Source of the DNA: Isoetes taiwanensis
Lineage: Eukaryota > Streptophyta > Lycopodiopsida > Isoetales > Isoetaceae
Length of the DNA stretch: 64,000 nucleotides
Direction: 5' to 3'
NCBI GenBank assembly: GCA_021234155.1
Contig: JAJEKV010000001.1
Coordinates: forward strand, 29,710,177-29,774,176
The translations under genes were made by a program, and so were the position numbers. Shown piece by piece: positions 12,151 to 24,130 of the stretch. Numbering within the stretch: position 1 is the first letter of the stretch; each line of letters starts with the position of its first letter. The notes under the pieces are model-generated. The model saw only the letters and a list, made by a program, of their open reading frames with translations. It had not been told where the DNA came from and searched no databases.

Positions 12151-12580
12151 CCTCTTGAATTACTCCTTCAGCTAAATGTTCAAGAAGAACACTTTTGCAT
12201 AATGAATCAGCCTCACAGTTCTGCTCTCTTGGCACATGACAAAGCTCCCAAGTTTTGAAACTCTTCAACTCCTGCATAGCTTGATCTCTGAGCAGTATCA
12301 TGTCTTCATTTTTTGCCTGATATTATCCTAATATTTGCCTGCAAACAAGCTGAGAATCTCCAAAGATAACTATTTCATTAATGCTCAAAATTCTTGCCTC
12401 TTGGAGACCTGCAATTAAGGCTTTGTATTCTGCCATATTAAAAGTAGTATTGGGGTAAATTCTACCTACCTTTGCCAGCAACCTATTAGAAGAGTCCTTG
12501 AGAACAACAGCAGAGGAGGCCACACTAAGCCTTTTAGATACACCACCATCAAATCATAAGTATGCAAAACTATCTTGTTT
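12150..12580 (-). CDS. E3 extra (archaeal-type) RNase H domain
   Basis: Reading in the protease direction, the domain begins FDGGVSKRLSVASSAVV, with the first catalytic Asp in FDGG. It continues NMAEYKALIAGLQEA (Glu), VIFGDSQLV (second Asp) and HVPREQNCEADSL (last Asp). This D-E-D-D set is complete and is the pattern of the archaeal/plant-type RNase H found as a second RNase H in Tat-group Ty3 elements. A TGA replaces a Trp just before FDGG, and a stop near 12320 splits the frame. It lies upstream of RT, not after the Ty3 RNase H. Confidence 0.8.
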
Positions 12581-13440
12581 GGGAGATGCTAGCTGATTGA
12601 GGATTCCCATGCTGGATTCCAAATTTATTGCATTCAACTCAAATTCTCCACATGGACTTGACAATAGCATCTCTTCTTCAATGAAATTCAGGGCCTCAAA
12701 TTCTCCTACCTTGTTGTATAATGTTACCTTTTTTCTGCCATTGGAAATGGTACATTCCCCTTTTGACCATACAGGCCTGGCATCAACTTTCCCAAGAGTA
12801 AGTCATAGATGTCTGATTTGTCCTCTATCCCTTCAAATGCAACCACAACAAAATTAGCTGCAATAATTATACCTTCAACATCAATAGGCACATTACTGAC
12901 TATTCCAACAGGGTTAATTTTCGTGTTTGAGAAAGATTTCAAGATCATTGGAGCCTTCTTATCTATCTCAAGACCACACAACCTCATGACATGATGGGGC
13001 ATGACATTCAGGGGTGATCCTCCATCCAACAAAACTTTAGTTAGGATTTTTTTGCCCATTTTGGCAATACATGTGAAAGCCCCTGGATCATAGTCCTCCT
13101 GAGTGAGCATATGCTCTTCAATATGATTACTTAGAGCAAACTCATCTTCTTTGGTCAGGTTGAGCGCTTTTTTTCTGTAAGATGGAGCTATTTTGAGCAA
13201 AGTCAGCAAGTCAACACAGATCTTATAATTTTTTAGCAAATTTTCAAAATCCTCACAATCTTTCTCTTTTCTTACATACTTCTGAGTAGGTGGAGGAGGC
13301 ACAACCATTACTTGCTCAGCGTCCTTGTGTTTCACCATCTCAGCTTCCTCATTGGCATGAACTGGCTCCTTTTCCTTTGCAGTGTTCATTCTCCTGGTAT
13401 GCACGGCCATTATCTCTCCCTGTTCTTCAATTTCCTGCAC
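12560..13440 (-). CDS. E3 aspartic protease region
   Basis: Frame open from about 13440 to 12724 and continuing in homologous sequence to about 12560. The centre carries KVLLDGGSPLNVMP, a retropepsin active-site loop with DGG in place of the common DSG/DTG, then flap and core (MILKSFSNTKINPVGIV, FVVVAFEGIEDKSDIYDLLLG). The E2 copy has the same DGGS at the same place, so DGG is the family form and not decay. Retropepsin cleaves the element polyprotein. The next domain is an extra RNase H rather than RT. Confidence 0.78.
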
Positions 13441-13473
13441 AAATCTTATGGAAGCATTTTGCTCATTAGTTTT

Positions 13474-14545
13474 TTATTTCTCCTGCCTATCAAAGTATTC
13501 TTTTACACTACACCAATCTTCATAATGTCCCACAGCCTTACAAAAATTACACACAGGACATTCCTTGCCAAAGTATCCTCTTTTTCCACACTTTGTACAA
13601 GGTCTATACCAACAATAATCAGAGGAATGAGTGTCTCTGAAGCAATGAACACATGGTGGATAAGTCTTCTTCGCAAACTTCGAATTCTTTAGCTCTTGGA
13701 GTTGCTTGGTCACCTCAACTAATGCTTCTGATACTTTGGTAATCTCAGCTCTTACATCTGATGCAGGAGCCTCAGCATCTTCCATTTTTACCTTTTTCTT
13801 TTCTTTTTGGACAGCATAAACTGGCACAGGTCCTGGTCCCATGTACTCTTGCTTATAATCTGGAAAAAAAAGGGTCATGTGGTGAGTGCATGTCATCGGA
13901 CAAGTAGGAAATCATATCTGCAATCTCAGTAGCCTTAGTGAAGGCTTTATGTATTGTGTCAAAGCCTTCTTGTTTTTGAATTTTCAATAGCTTCCTGTGT
14001 ATTCTTGGTCTGCTGCTCAATCCTCTGATAAAAGATGCCACAATATGCAAGGTATGGTTGGGAACCTGGTTGATTTGGCATTTGACAAGGTAAAGATTAA
14101 ACCTTTCCACATACTGATGCACGCTTTCACCATGCTTAATGCGAAAAGTTTGCAATTCAAATATCAAATCTTGGGGATCCAAAAGCTTACCAAAGCGTGC
14201 CAAGATTTTTTTTACCAATTCATCCCAAGAGTTAGCACCTAAACTTATAACATACTCAAGCCAAGCCCTAACCTCATCATTCTTAAAACACTTCTTGAAC
14301 TCAGAGAACTTACATCCGTTTTTGTGACCATACTCTTGGTATTACTCTTCAAAAGTCTTCAGGAAATTATTGGCATTCATGCTTGGATCAAAGGTAGGAA
14401 TTGGAATAGGCATGTTCAACTCAAAATAATGACAAGGCATACCTCAATTTGCTTGTATGGTGACAGTAGGTGCTGGAGCAGTGGCTTCATGATTTTCCTG
14501 TGCTTCAACATGTTCAGATGCCTCATTAGTTCTTCTGGGTGCCAT
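13474..14545 (-). pseudogene. E3 gag with zinc knuckles
   Basis: The start ATG ends at 14545 (MAPRRTNEASEHVE). A retrotransposon-gag domain follows (WLEYVISLGANSWDELVKK, then FRIKHGESVHQYVERFNLYL). Farther on are Cys/His clusters CVHCFRDTHSSDYCW, CTKCGKRGYFGKEC and CNFCKAVGHYEDWC, resembling knuckles in series. At least two in-frame stops (about 14442 and 14345) and a frame change near 13870 interrupt it. Gag packages element RNA, and three consecutive finger-like clusters is more than the usual one. Confidence 0.75.
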
Positions 14546-14587
14546 GAGTCCAAATTCCAGGAAAATATCTCGGTAGAACCTCCAAAA

Positions 14588-17500
14588 TGTTGAAGGTGTT
14601 CCTGGCAAAAACCTTCAACCTCAGTGGTTTAGAACCTCCAGGTTGCTTAAGGCAACCAATCTGAGTGCAAAAACTCTAGGGGCAATGCTCAAGAAATTAT
14701 TTAAAACAGCTTTCCCTAAAGGATAAAAAGTCTGTCTCAGGGAAAAGCTTTCCAAATGCACACCATTGGAGCTTTGCTTGTGATTCTTGTTTGCATAGAT
14801 GCTCAACACCTATAATTATCTTGTTACAAAAGACTGAGAGGATTTGACAAGGCTAGATGGATCAAATAGTTGTTCCTGACCGAGTCAATTTTTGGCCAAT
14901 ATCCCAGGCAGAGAGCTCGATTTATGATCTCGCTACTGGGAGTAGATTTTGGAGCTTTGGAAACTTTGCCTGCTCTAAAGGAGTCTGCACACAAAGGGCC
15001 TTGATGCTCTTGGCAAATGGAACTTGAGATCTTTTTCTTTTTGAATTTTCTTTGGCTGACTGCTATAAAACATGAACAGTTGTGAAAGCAAATTTATTTA
15101 TGGAAGGGATGCATACAAATTCCATTATTCCTGCAACAATCATGAGGCAATGATTTTTGTACCCTAGGCACTTTTATGCATTACTATGTGGCCTTATGCT
15201 AATTTCTGATATGACAAATCTTAGACAGATAACTCAATCACTTGTGTTGATGGTTCGGGACATCAAGGGATTGATTGACACTTGCAAAAAGCATGCTTAG
15301 ATGTCAAGTAAATGATATCACGCTACTGGGATAGAATGCAACAGACAAAACTCTAGCAATAACTGCTTTTTTGTGAATAGATCAATGTATAGCACTAGAA
15401 TTCAACAACAAGGGTCGAATTTTCAATTAAATCAGGTACACAAAGGCAAGCAACGTGAATCCCAAGCTCCGAGCCTTGGGCACAGGATCAAATAGGTAGA
15501 CAATAAATCAACTCTGATAATTTAGTCAATAATCCGAGTTGCAAATCAAGTGTGGAGGTCAGAATCAAGCTTCAATCAAGCAAGCCGGTCCTTCTTCAAA
15601 GCAAACAATCGCTTCTTTGCCTTAAAGCCCTCGAATTTTCCTTCTGTTGAAAAGCCCCTTTTGTAGATCCTCCGTTCTGTTGCATTCTTGATCAATTCCC
15701 TTCAATTCTCTGTCTTTTTGTTTCCCATATGTGTTCTTGGCATTAAACAAGGTGATTCGGCAGGTTTGGAGCATGATTGCGCAATTGGTTTGGCCGAATT
15801 GACCGGATCTTGGCGCTCACAGGTTTTAGGGTTCTTGATAATTTTGAACGATATATCCCACAGGCAATTTTGGATTTGGCAGCTCAAGGTATATAAGGAA
15901 AAGAAAAACCTTAATTTATAATAATTGCATGCAATATCCACGTGGGCTTCGGTACCTCCACCGCCCCACACGCCCGGATGTTCCACGTGGCATGGGGAGA
16001 TTGGCTGGTGAAGAAAAATAGGCTTGGGGAGATAGGAAAAAAAAAATTTACCCCATGGACTATGGCACGTTTCCCAAGGAGGCAAATATAAGGACCAAGA
16101 TAAATGATTTTTTCAATTTTCGTTTTTTCAATGGGAATCTTTTTTCATGCTCTAGCAGATTCTGGAATCTTTTTTCGCAATTGGGCATTTTCAATTTTGG
16201 CTTAAAAATGGCTCAAATGGGATGTGATGTGGCATGTGAGAATGATGACAAGGCAAGGTAGGGATGACATGGCAAATAAGGATGGTGATGTGTCAATCAA
16301 CTCGGCTTAGAAAATTCTTTCTAGTCAAAACCTCAAGTGATGTGAACATGATGTGTGTGACATGTGGATGGTGATGTGGAGGTGCTAATGATGATGTGGC
16401 AAGGTGATGTGTCATCTTATGGGTGTAATTTTAAGGTTTTTAACAAAAATTCAAAGTTTGGTCATGGAGATAAAGGCAGGACATGGCATGACAAGAGTGG
16501 TGATGTGTGTGATGACTTGGCACTTCAAATGTACCTTCCATCGGTCAATTTTGGTAAAAATGCAAATCATTGGCATTTCCTTAGGCAAACTTGACTTTTG
16601 AATGCTTCCCTTAGGGATCTTATGATTTTCCCTTTTCTTTGACTTTGATGGATGGAATGTTGACCTTTGACCACATGTATGACCAAGTCAAGTGAGGTTT
16701 TAGAACTTTGGATGATGTGGAAGTGGTATGAAAAGTGTGTGGCATGTGAATGGTTCTTGAAAGTGTAGTTTTAACTAGAAAGAATCTTAAAAAGCCAAGT
16801 TTGACTTGGAAAGGAAAGATCTCATGGGTATTTCATGGTGGTGGAAAGCATGGGAGATGTGGAATGGGAATCAAAGTGCACAAAGATGCCAAAAACTCAA
16901 ATGATTACATACCAAAAGATCTTCTAGGGGTGTTCTTCTTTTTTGCTTGATTCTCCTTTTGCCTGTTTTGTGTGACCTGAGTCAATTGTCCTCACCTTGC
17001 TCTTCAAGCTTTCAATGTGTGCCAATAAGGCATTCTTCTAGTGCCTTGAAATTCAGATCAAAGTGTAAGGATTAGTCTTAAAAATGTGTCTTGCTCTTCC
17101 ATGCTACCATAGCATGGCAGCACTAACAGCAATAGTTCTTGAGCCACTGCTACATAAATCCAGAATTGGGAAGGTATGAGTATTTGATTCTTTTGCATGT
17201 TGTGGCCTGTTTTTTCTTGAAAAGACTGATCACCTTAAGTGATCTGGAGGTCCTAACCCCAACTTGAGCCTAAAGCTTGAGTTGGCTTCTTGAGTTTGAC
17301 TCTTAAGCCAGGTTGAGGGTCAACAGTTGGCAACATATGTTTTTCCAAGAGATGAAAGCAAAGTAATGTGGTAGGCAAGACAAATGAAGTGCAAATGATT
17401 GTGAGAGCATGAGACCGATGAACCTGCATGACAAGTGAATGTGTGGTTAGCAAAAACAGAGCTGCCATATGGAGATGTGATGGCAGCTTGATGAATGTGG

Positions 17501-18060
17501 CAGGGAATGGTGAGATAGAAGAGGTCTATATGGATCAAGGGCAACTCTTGAGCAGATTATCATCCAATTGATGTATGAGAGGGTGACCTGCTTATGACAA
17601 AATGTTTGTTAGTACAAAGAGTTGTTGTTATGGCAGGGATGGCAGCAGCATCATATGTAGAGATGTGTAGAAGAAAATAAAATGTGTAAATGATAATGAG
17701 GTGTATGAATGAGTTTTCAGATGCTCTTGCATGGAAATCAATCGCTTTAGTAATGATAACTCAAGATGTTGCCCTTGTATGAGCTGGAACCTGCATGTAT
17801 CTCACCGTTCTTGCATTCATCACAGTAGTAGATCACCAAAGCATGAAAGAAAATGAACTTTGCATTAATCTTGTCTAATTGTGCAAACACTTAAAACTAA
17901 TTCTTGTACATTGTGCAAACACCTAAAACTAATTCTTGAACTACTCTTAAACTTATTTTTTGTCTTTTCTTTTTCTGTTTCTTAGATTCTACAAATATGA
18001 TCAGCAACTCAAAAGCAACCTAAGCTAACCTATCTGTAAAACACTATCTGATTTTAATCT
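14588..18060. repeat. Presumed LTR and untranslated DNA between E3 and E2
   Basis: This 3.5-kb stretch has no recognisable gene. Its left end (TGTTGAAGG at 14588) is an LTR terminus next to the E3 primer site. The far LTR end was not located. Inside are a GATGTG/CATGTG-rich low-complexity block (about 16200-16520) and a two-copy 32-base repeat (TTGTGCAAACACYTAAAACT at about 17879-17942). Since E2 ends at its right and E3 begins at its left in the same orientation, it may be one LTR shared by both. Confidence 0.45.
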
Positions 18061-18067
18061 AACAAAC

Positions 18068-19361
18068 TCAAGGCAACAAATACCTCTTTAAATGTAAGAT
18101 ATTAATGGAATTTGGTAGCTCTCTTCCATCAACAACAGATTTCAGCCAGTACGAGTCTTTTCCTACTGCTCCAATCACCTCAAAAGGGCCTTCCCGTAGA
18201 TTTTCAAACTTGGCTGCTACATCTTCCATTGCTTTGTTCCACTTGAATACCAATTCTCCAATTTTAAGAGTGCCTTGAAGCTTGTGAGCAGCCTTAAAGG
18301 CCGCTATATCCTTAGTTTTCTTGATAAGAATTGCATTTTCAGCCTCAAACCTATGTTCTTCCAGCTGCATCAATCTCACACATCTTTCTTTTAGTGCATC
18401 CCCCATTTCCAAATTGATTTGATACGCCAATCTAAGGGAGGGTAATTCAAGCTCAATGGGGACAATAGACTCGATACCATATACAAGGCTAATAGGTGTA
18501 TGCTTTGTGGATGCCTTAATGGTGGTCCTATATGCCCATAAAGCATCATGCAATTTCATATGCCAATCCTTTTTAGAAATGCTAATAGTCTTTTTAAGAA
18601 ATGACTTCAGAACTTTGTTTGTTGACTCAACTTGACCATTACCTTGAGGATAGTAGGGTGAGCTTTTAGTATGTTTGACTTTGAGAGTAGCTAGCAATGA
18701 GGTTATGGCTTGGTTTATGAATTGGGTTCCTCTATCAGATATGATCTTGAAAGGGATTCCAAATCTAGCACAAATGTTCTCATGGAGAAACCTTGCAGTA
18801 GTAAATGCACTAGCCTCTCTAAGTGGAACTGCTTCAACCCATTTTGTGAAATAATCAGTGGCTACAAGGATGAATTGATGTTGAGCTGATATGGGGTATC
18901 TATGGGACCTATAAAATCAAGTCCCCGTACTTGAAATGGGCTTGGAGAAGTTATGGAAGTGAGGGGATCTGTTTGCAACACTCTTTCTATTCTATTCTAT
19001 TCTATTTGCCAAAAATTTGGCACTTATGACAACACTTTATAACATTATAGCAATCTTTAAAGAGAGTAGGCCAGAAATACCTTGATCTTAATATCTTCTT
19101 GGCTGTTGTATCAGCAGCAAAATGGCCTCCATAGATACCCTCATGGCATGCTTCAATGATCATCTTGGCCTCCTCAGAATCCACACACCTTAGCAGCACT
19201 CCCTCCTTGTCAATCTTGCACAAAACTTCTCCTATCAGCTTGAATTTCTTGCATTTTTCTTTGAACCTTCTTTCTTGGCTGCTAGTCATATCCTTGGGCA
19301 CTTCATTGCTCTCCAAAGAATTCCTAATGTCATATTGCCAATCCATTGTTTTCTCATGCAA
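18068..19361 (-). pseudogene. E2 integrase
   Basis: Frames 19361-19002 and 18697-18068 carry the zinc finger (YGGHFAADTT.. CHKCQIFGK), the core with SDRGTQFINQ (about 18745-18715) and NGQVESTNKVLKS with the catalytic Glu, and the C-terminal FENLREGPFEVIG. A run of (ATTCT)n at 18984-19010 lies inside the coding part, right after CQIFGK, and breaks the frame; E1 has ordinary coding sequence there. No chromodomain follows; the protein ends in HLKRYLLP. Confidence 0.8.
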
Positions 19362-20520
19362 AGCAACAAGGTATTAGTCAAAGCACAATAATTCTCATCC
19401 AAACCTTCTTGATCTTCATACTCAAACAAGGCATAGGGAACGTAGAAACTTGGATTGTTAACTAAATTGACTACTTTCACACTAATATTATAGGTCTGAA
19501 CCTTGCAAACCCACCTACATAATTTAGCTTTTGGCTGTTTTTTGGCAAAGAGAAGAGACATGGGATTTTGCTTCATGAAGACTTGAGTGTGATTGTTTTG
19601 CAAGAGATATCCTTGCCTATCTATCATGAACATCAAGGCTGTTGCACTCTTCTCGAGCCTGGGGTATCTAAGCTCAGTATCAGACCACATTTTGCTTGCA
19701 AAAGAGATAATTCTGTCATCTTGAAGCAATGCCAGACCTATGGCCTTTTTTGTAACACTAATGTAAGCTTGGAAAGGCTTCTCAAAGTCTGGAGGTTTTA
19801 GCAGGGTAGATTGGCATATGGGATCTATAATTTTATTAAAAGATTCTTGACAAATTTCATTCCAATTCACCAACATGTGTTTGCTCTCATTTTTTAGTAA
19901 ATTTCCCCACCTTTGTGAGGCTAGAAATAGGACTAATAGTGTGTGACAAGTGTGGAACATACTTCCTTAGAAAACTAGTCATATATAAGAAGCTTTTAAC
20001 TTGATTGTGTTGTTGGAGGAGCAAGTTTCTTCAAGGCTTCTATCTTGTTTGTAGCAACTTGTATGCCCTTGGTTGATACTTCATGTCCTAACAAATCCCC
20101 TTTTGAGCACAAAAAACGATTTAGGCTCACACCTCCCTTTTTGCGCATAGCAAATAATTTAGTGAGATAAGCAAAATGATCCTTGCTAGAAGTAAAACAC
20201 AAATCATCCAAGAAAACTCGAAATGATGTGGAAGGCATATCCTTGAAATAGTGTCCATTGCTCTTTGAAATGTTGCTAATGCATTCAAAAGTCCAAAGGG
20301 CATCGTTCTCATTGCAAATGTTCCCCATGGTGTAATGAAAGAAGTCTTAAGCTGATCTTCCTCTTTAATACTGATCTGATTGAATCCTGAGAAGCCATCT
20401 AAGAAAGAATACATTTCTTTACCTGCAACATCATGCAAAACTTCCTCCAAGAAGGGTAAGGGATAACAATCCTTGATAGTTGCCTTGTTTAGATCCCTAT
20501 AATCATTTCTTTTTTTTCAC
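19286..20520 (-). pseudogene. E2 reverse transcriptase and degenerate Ty3 RNase H
   Basis: RT is seen from LNKATIKDCYPLPFLEEVL through YSFLDGFSGFNQI (Asp of motif A) and FAMRTMPFGL to SFRVFLDDLC in the position of the catalytic pair, then FLCSKGDLLGHEVS. The Ty3 RNase H follows (19960-19290), with AYISVTKKAIGLALL, EKSATALMFM and VFMKQNPM where active enzymes have the Asp/Glu/Asp set. Stops and shifts occur near 20460, 20130 and 19980. The same residue losses in E1 suggest that the domain was already inactive in the family. Confidence 0.78.
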
Positions 20521-20577
20521 ATGTACTATGCAAGACAACCATTGTGGATTTACTATCTCTGATATTAAATCGACATC

Positions 20578-21592
20578 TTAATGATCCTTGAGAATTGCAG
20601 CAGAAGAAGTCACACTCAACCTTTTAGATACTCCTCCATGAAACCACAAAAAAGCAAAATTTTCACCTCGAGATAAGTTCACCTTCATGGACAGCTTTGG
20701 TTCTGGTACTTGATCAGGAGCAACAAGCTCATACTCACCACAGGGACTTGATATCAAAATACCCTCTTCAATGAAGTTTAAGACGTCAAATTTTCCGACC
20801 TTGTTGTAGAGGGTCATCCTTTTTCTCCCATTGGATATGGTACATTCTCCCTTTGACCACACAGGCCTTGCATCTACTGTAGACAACCATTTTCTTTTCA
20901 AAAGCAAGTCATAAATATCAGACTTCTCATCAATACCTTCAAATGCAATCACCACAAAGTTAGCAGCCACAATAATGCCTTCTACATCAATTGGCACATA
21001 TATTCACAATTCCCATAGGGTTGATTTTAGTATTGGAAAAGGATTTTAACATCATGGGAGCCTTCTTATCAATTTCTAAACCACATAATCTCATAATGTG
21101 ATGAGGCATTACATTAAGTGGTGATCCCCCATCAAGTAGCAGTTTGGTTAAGACTTTCTTACCCATTCTTGCCACACATGTAAAAGCACCTGGATCATAA
21201 TCTTCTTGGGTCAATACATGCTCCTCAATATGGTTTGTGAGAGCCACTTCATCATCTTTGGTTAGATTTAAAACTTTTTTTCTACAAGATGAAGCAATCT
21301 TGAGCAAAGTCAGGAAATCCACACTAATCTTGGAATTTCTCAATAAAGACTCAAAATCCTCACTCTCCTTATCCTTCTTCATGTATTTTTGACAAGGGGG
21401 AAGAGTCGCAACCTGATTTGGCTCATTTTCCTTAAGTTTGGGTGCATACGTTTCCTCATTGACTTGAATTAACTCTTTATCCTTTCTCTAGTGGATAGCC
21501 ATGATTTCTTTCTGATCTTCAATTTCCTACAGCACTTGGTTCATTAGTTTTGGTCTTCTCTTGCCTTACAAAGTATTCTTTCACACTATACC
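20578..21592 (-). pseudogene. E2 protease with remnant of the extra RNase H
   Basis: Protease frame 21382-20987 continues in 20997-20578 after a small shift near 20990. The active loop is LLLDGGSPLNVMP. The downstream part ends FLWFHGGVSKRLSVTSSAAILKD, the start of the extra RNase H with its first Asp changed to His. The sequence then jumps to RT at about 20520. This confirms that in this family the extra RNase H follows protease directly. Confidence 0.78.
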
Positions 21593-21599
21593 TATCTCT

Positions 21600-22010
21600 T
21601 TTTCTTTTTCATATGACATTGACAAGTCAGAAAGTGCTCCTGGCTATTTATCCGGATACTTGGAATAAATTGCGGAGCCAAGCATTTCATTTAGCATCAG
21701 GATGATTGTTGTGGTCCATCTGAAAGCACAAGATATTGTGTGTCTTTCAGGGTTTGGGTATTCCTCCTGCAGTTGTCCTCTAGGACGCACAAGCTAGAAT
21801 TGCTAAGTCCTATCATTGCTCTTCGCTTGCTCCTGCCAAGCGATAGTTGATATTTGAGTTCCATTTGAGTGTGTTGTCCTATGCATAGGCTGGTGGTTCT
21901 ACTCAGTGGATCATGCTTATCCTCTGAGATTTTATTCCCGCCTATGCATTTGTATCTGGCCTTTGGCTTGGAGTTTTAATAAAGTTTGTCGTCCATCCAA
22001 AAAAAAAAAA
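21600..22010 (+). mobile_element. Possible LINE 3' end with poly-A
   Basis: About 400 bases without ORF end in AATAAAGTTTGTCGTCCATCC and twelve A. The AATAAA signal, conserved tail (compare 10490-10630) and poly-A suggest a 5'-truncated LINE. Its left junction cuts into E2 gag at about 21592. No target duplication could be fixed. Confidence 0.45.
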
Positions 22011-24012
22011 CCCTGAACAAGCTAGCCCAGGCAACAACCTTACTAGCTTTCCAGACTATATCGGTCAATCCCTCCATAGTCTTATCATCCCATACATGGA
22101 CCGAGCTAATCCAAGATGGCATAACTTCTCTGTGATCTTTAACTGAAACATGTTCATGACTTAGTAACATGCTCATGCCCTTCTGACTTTAATCGCTGGT
22201 CATGCATCTTTTAGTACTACAAAATTTCAGAGCCAGATGTTTTTATCAATAGACACTTTTTTAGAATGTAACATTTATCATTAAATACTTTTTTAGAATG
22301 TAACAAATTACCACTCTAGGCATCTATGGCACAAAGCCAGCCAAATTTAGATATCAAAGCATCACAGTAATTTTTCATGCATTATTTTATGCATGTAGAT
22401 GAGATAACAGAATAAAACATCTTGTCTAAAATTAAGGAAATATTATTTAGCATAAAGCTACTTCCCTTGATCAATCAAATAAACCTTTTATGAACTCAGA
22501 AAGTCCAAGCTGGTTACATGAACTCCATAAAATCCTTGTAAATTTGAGCTAGGTAGCCAGCTTCACGATTCCTTTGCCACGAACTTGACAGCATAATTCC
22601 ATCTTTCCTTTCTGCTAAAACCACTTAACTAGGACAAAAGAACCACATTGAGAGGAGAATATCCGTACCTGCAGCCAAACAAGCAAACATTAGCACGAAG
22701 TGGTAATGATGCAAGGGCCAAAAGGTACATTGGGTATTCTCGGCTCATCGCCCTTCACCCAATGTAGCCTCTTGCCCTTTGTTAGTGTAAGCAAAATAAA
22801 AAAATGGAATGCAAAAATAGAAGAACAAATTCAGCAAATATTTCCTGAACTATGAGTTGGCCTTGCCCAACCAATTTAATGCTTCACAAGACCATGTGTT
22901 TACCAGTTGTGGTACTTTATACAGGTCTTAACTATTGTGTAGCCAATGCTATTTTGCAGTTTTAATGTTCTGCAAGCCTTCTTAAAGGAAGAATAATGTA
23001 TAAACAAGATTGAGTTACCTGTAGTTTGTCTTGATTAATCTTCCTGATCAGCATATATGAAAGTCTGCTTGCAAAAATGCATCAAGCTTGGACCAGCATG
23101 CCAAAATATTCAGCATATCTTCTGAGCCGACCGATGTTGCAAAAGATATCATATACTTTCTGAACTTGCTTTGGAATATGCTTAACGATTCAGGAAAACT
23201 TACCAGGCCTGCGTTTAAGCCATGGGATCAGCTTGCGAAAAATAGATTCAGATTGTAAAAGCATGCAAAAATGGCTCCAACCTGAAGCTCAAACCAGTTT
23301 AGAGCATCAAACGATATGTTTTCCGGATGTAGAACAGATCTTTGAGGCAGAACGAGCTGCAAAAGGTATCCGATGTTTCGTAATCTTGCTTTGAAACATG
23401 TTAACGGCAAAGCAAATGTGCGGCTCATCTTGTAATCAAGGAAATGGCCATCTATTTTTGCCCAAGATAGGCTAAACTATTGGAAGGGCGAGATCTATCT
23501 ACGAGATCAAATCACGAAATCTCGGCGCTCTCAATACAACTTTTTGGCTACGAACCCTAAAAACTTTTTGATGCATATAAGCTTCACTTTATTTTTGGTA
23601 TTCCATAAATGGCCCACAATCCAATACCACGAATTTTAAATGCTATTTTAAAGACAAGGCCAACTAAAAGTTTAACCATTATATCCATCTTCCATTAATA
23701 TTGATTAAATTCTATATCTCATATATGATACCTTAGAGATTGAGAAAATCTCTCATATTTTCCATGTAATAGCTCCCATTCACGAAAGACATGTAGTTAG
23801 ATATACTAAGTATAGCTCAAGTCTACCAAATCTACTATGGCAAACAGCTTATTCATTCTTCATTGCCATTGCAAATACAAGTTCTCAAATTTACAGAGTA
23901 TCCAGCTGGTATGATACAAACAAATGTAGTCATATTTATAAGAAAGAAATCTCGTATGTCTCCTATGTGAGAGCTCACATTCAAGAAATAAATGTTAATC
24001 AATAATAAAAAA
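22011..24012. repeat. 2-kb noncoding repeat, copy 1
   Basis: Near-identical to 24665-26690 over its whole length. Both begin GAACAAGCTAGCCC and end GTTAATCAATAATAAAA. No ORF of meaning is present. It contains a conserved hairpin at 22715-22777. Several AG/GTAC junction-like sites on the minus strand (for example CTGCAG/GTACGG near 22673) hint that it was once intronic or spliced, but this is inference. Most differences from copy 2 fall at CAG/CTG triplets. Confidence 0.8.
22715..22777. other. Conserved hairpin in 2-kb repeat (copy 1)
   Basis: The arm GGGCCAAAAGGTACATTGGG pairs with ACCCAATGTAGCCTCTTGCC across a loop of about 21 bases, giving a stem of about 19 pairs with two bulges. It is present at the same place in all three repeat copies (25369-25431 and 27976-28037). 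Confidence 0.6.
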
Positions 24013-24130
24013 ACCCTACCTCCAACCGTAGGATAGTGGAAAACCTCTTCTTGTATATACTGTAATCATAGGATGGGCAAGACCCTACCATTACAGTAAG
24101 GGTCTTGCACCAGCCTATAACTACAATATG
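24013..24130. repeat. Structured element A (short plus long hairpin)
   Basis: A short hairpin (CCTACCTCCAACCGTAGG) is followed after about 40 bases by a longer one (ATAGG...GCAAGACCC / GGGTCTTGC...CCTAT) with TTACAGTA near its loop. A relative with different arm bases lies at 29091-29213. Confidence 0.55.

Larger units (their letters stand above)
11813..14591 (-). mobile_element. Ty3 element E3 (gag-protease-extra RNase H-RT start), 3' truncated
   Basis: Minus-strand element reading from an LTR end at 14588 through gag, protease, an added RNase H and the beginning of RT, where recognisable sequence stops at about 11820. An LTR end (TGTTGAAGG on plus, CCTTCAACA on minus) lies three bases from a possible primer site TGGAGGTTCTACCGAGA on the minus strand. 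It is the same family as E1 and E2 by close protease and RT-linker similarity. Confidence 0.75.
18068..21592 (-). mobile_element. Ty3 element E2 (protease to integrase)
   Basis: This is a second minus-strand copy of the E1/E3 family. Order: end of gag (about 21540-21592), protease, a short remnant of the extra RNase H, RT, degenerate Ty3 RNase H, integrase. Its 5' side is cut at about 21592, where LINE-like sequence begins. A deletion at about 20577 removes most of the extra RNase H and the RT start. Protease and RNase H stretches are clearly alike E3 and E1 but not identical, so this is an older independent copy. Confidence 0.8.

Noticed and set aside
24013-24130. Hammerhead or twister ribozyme
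   Set aside because: The conserved core (CTGATGA...GAAA, or twister loops) was not found on either strand.
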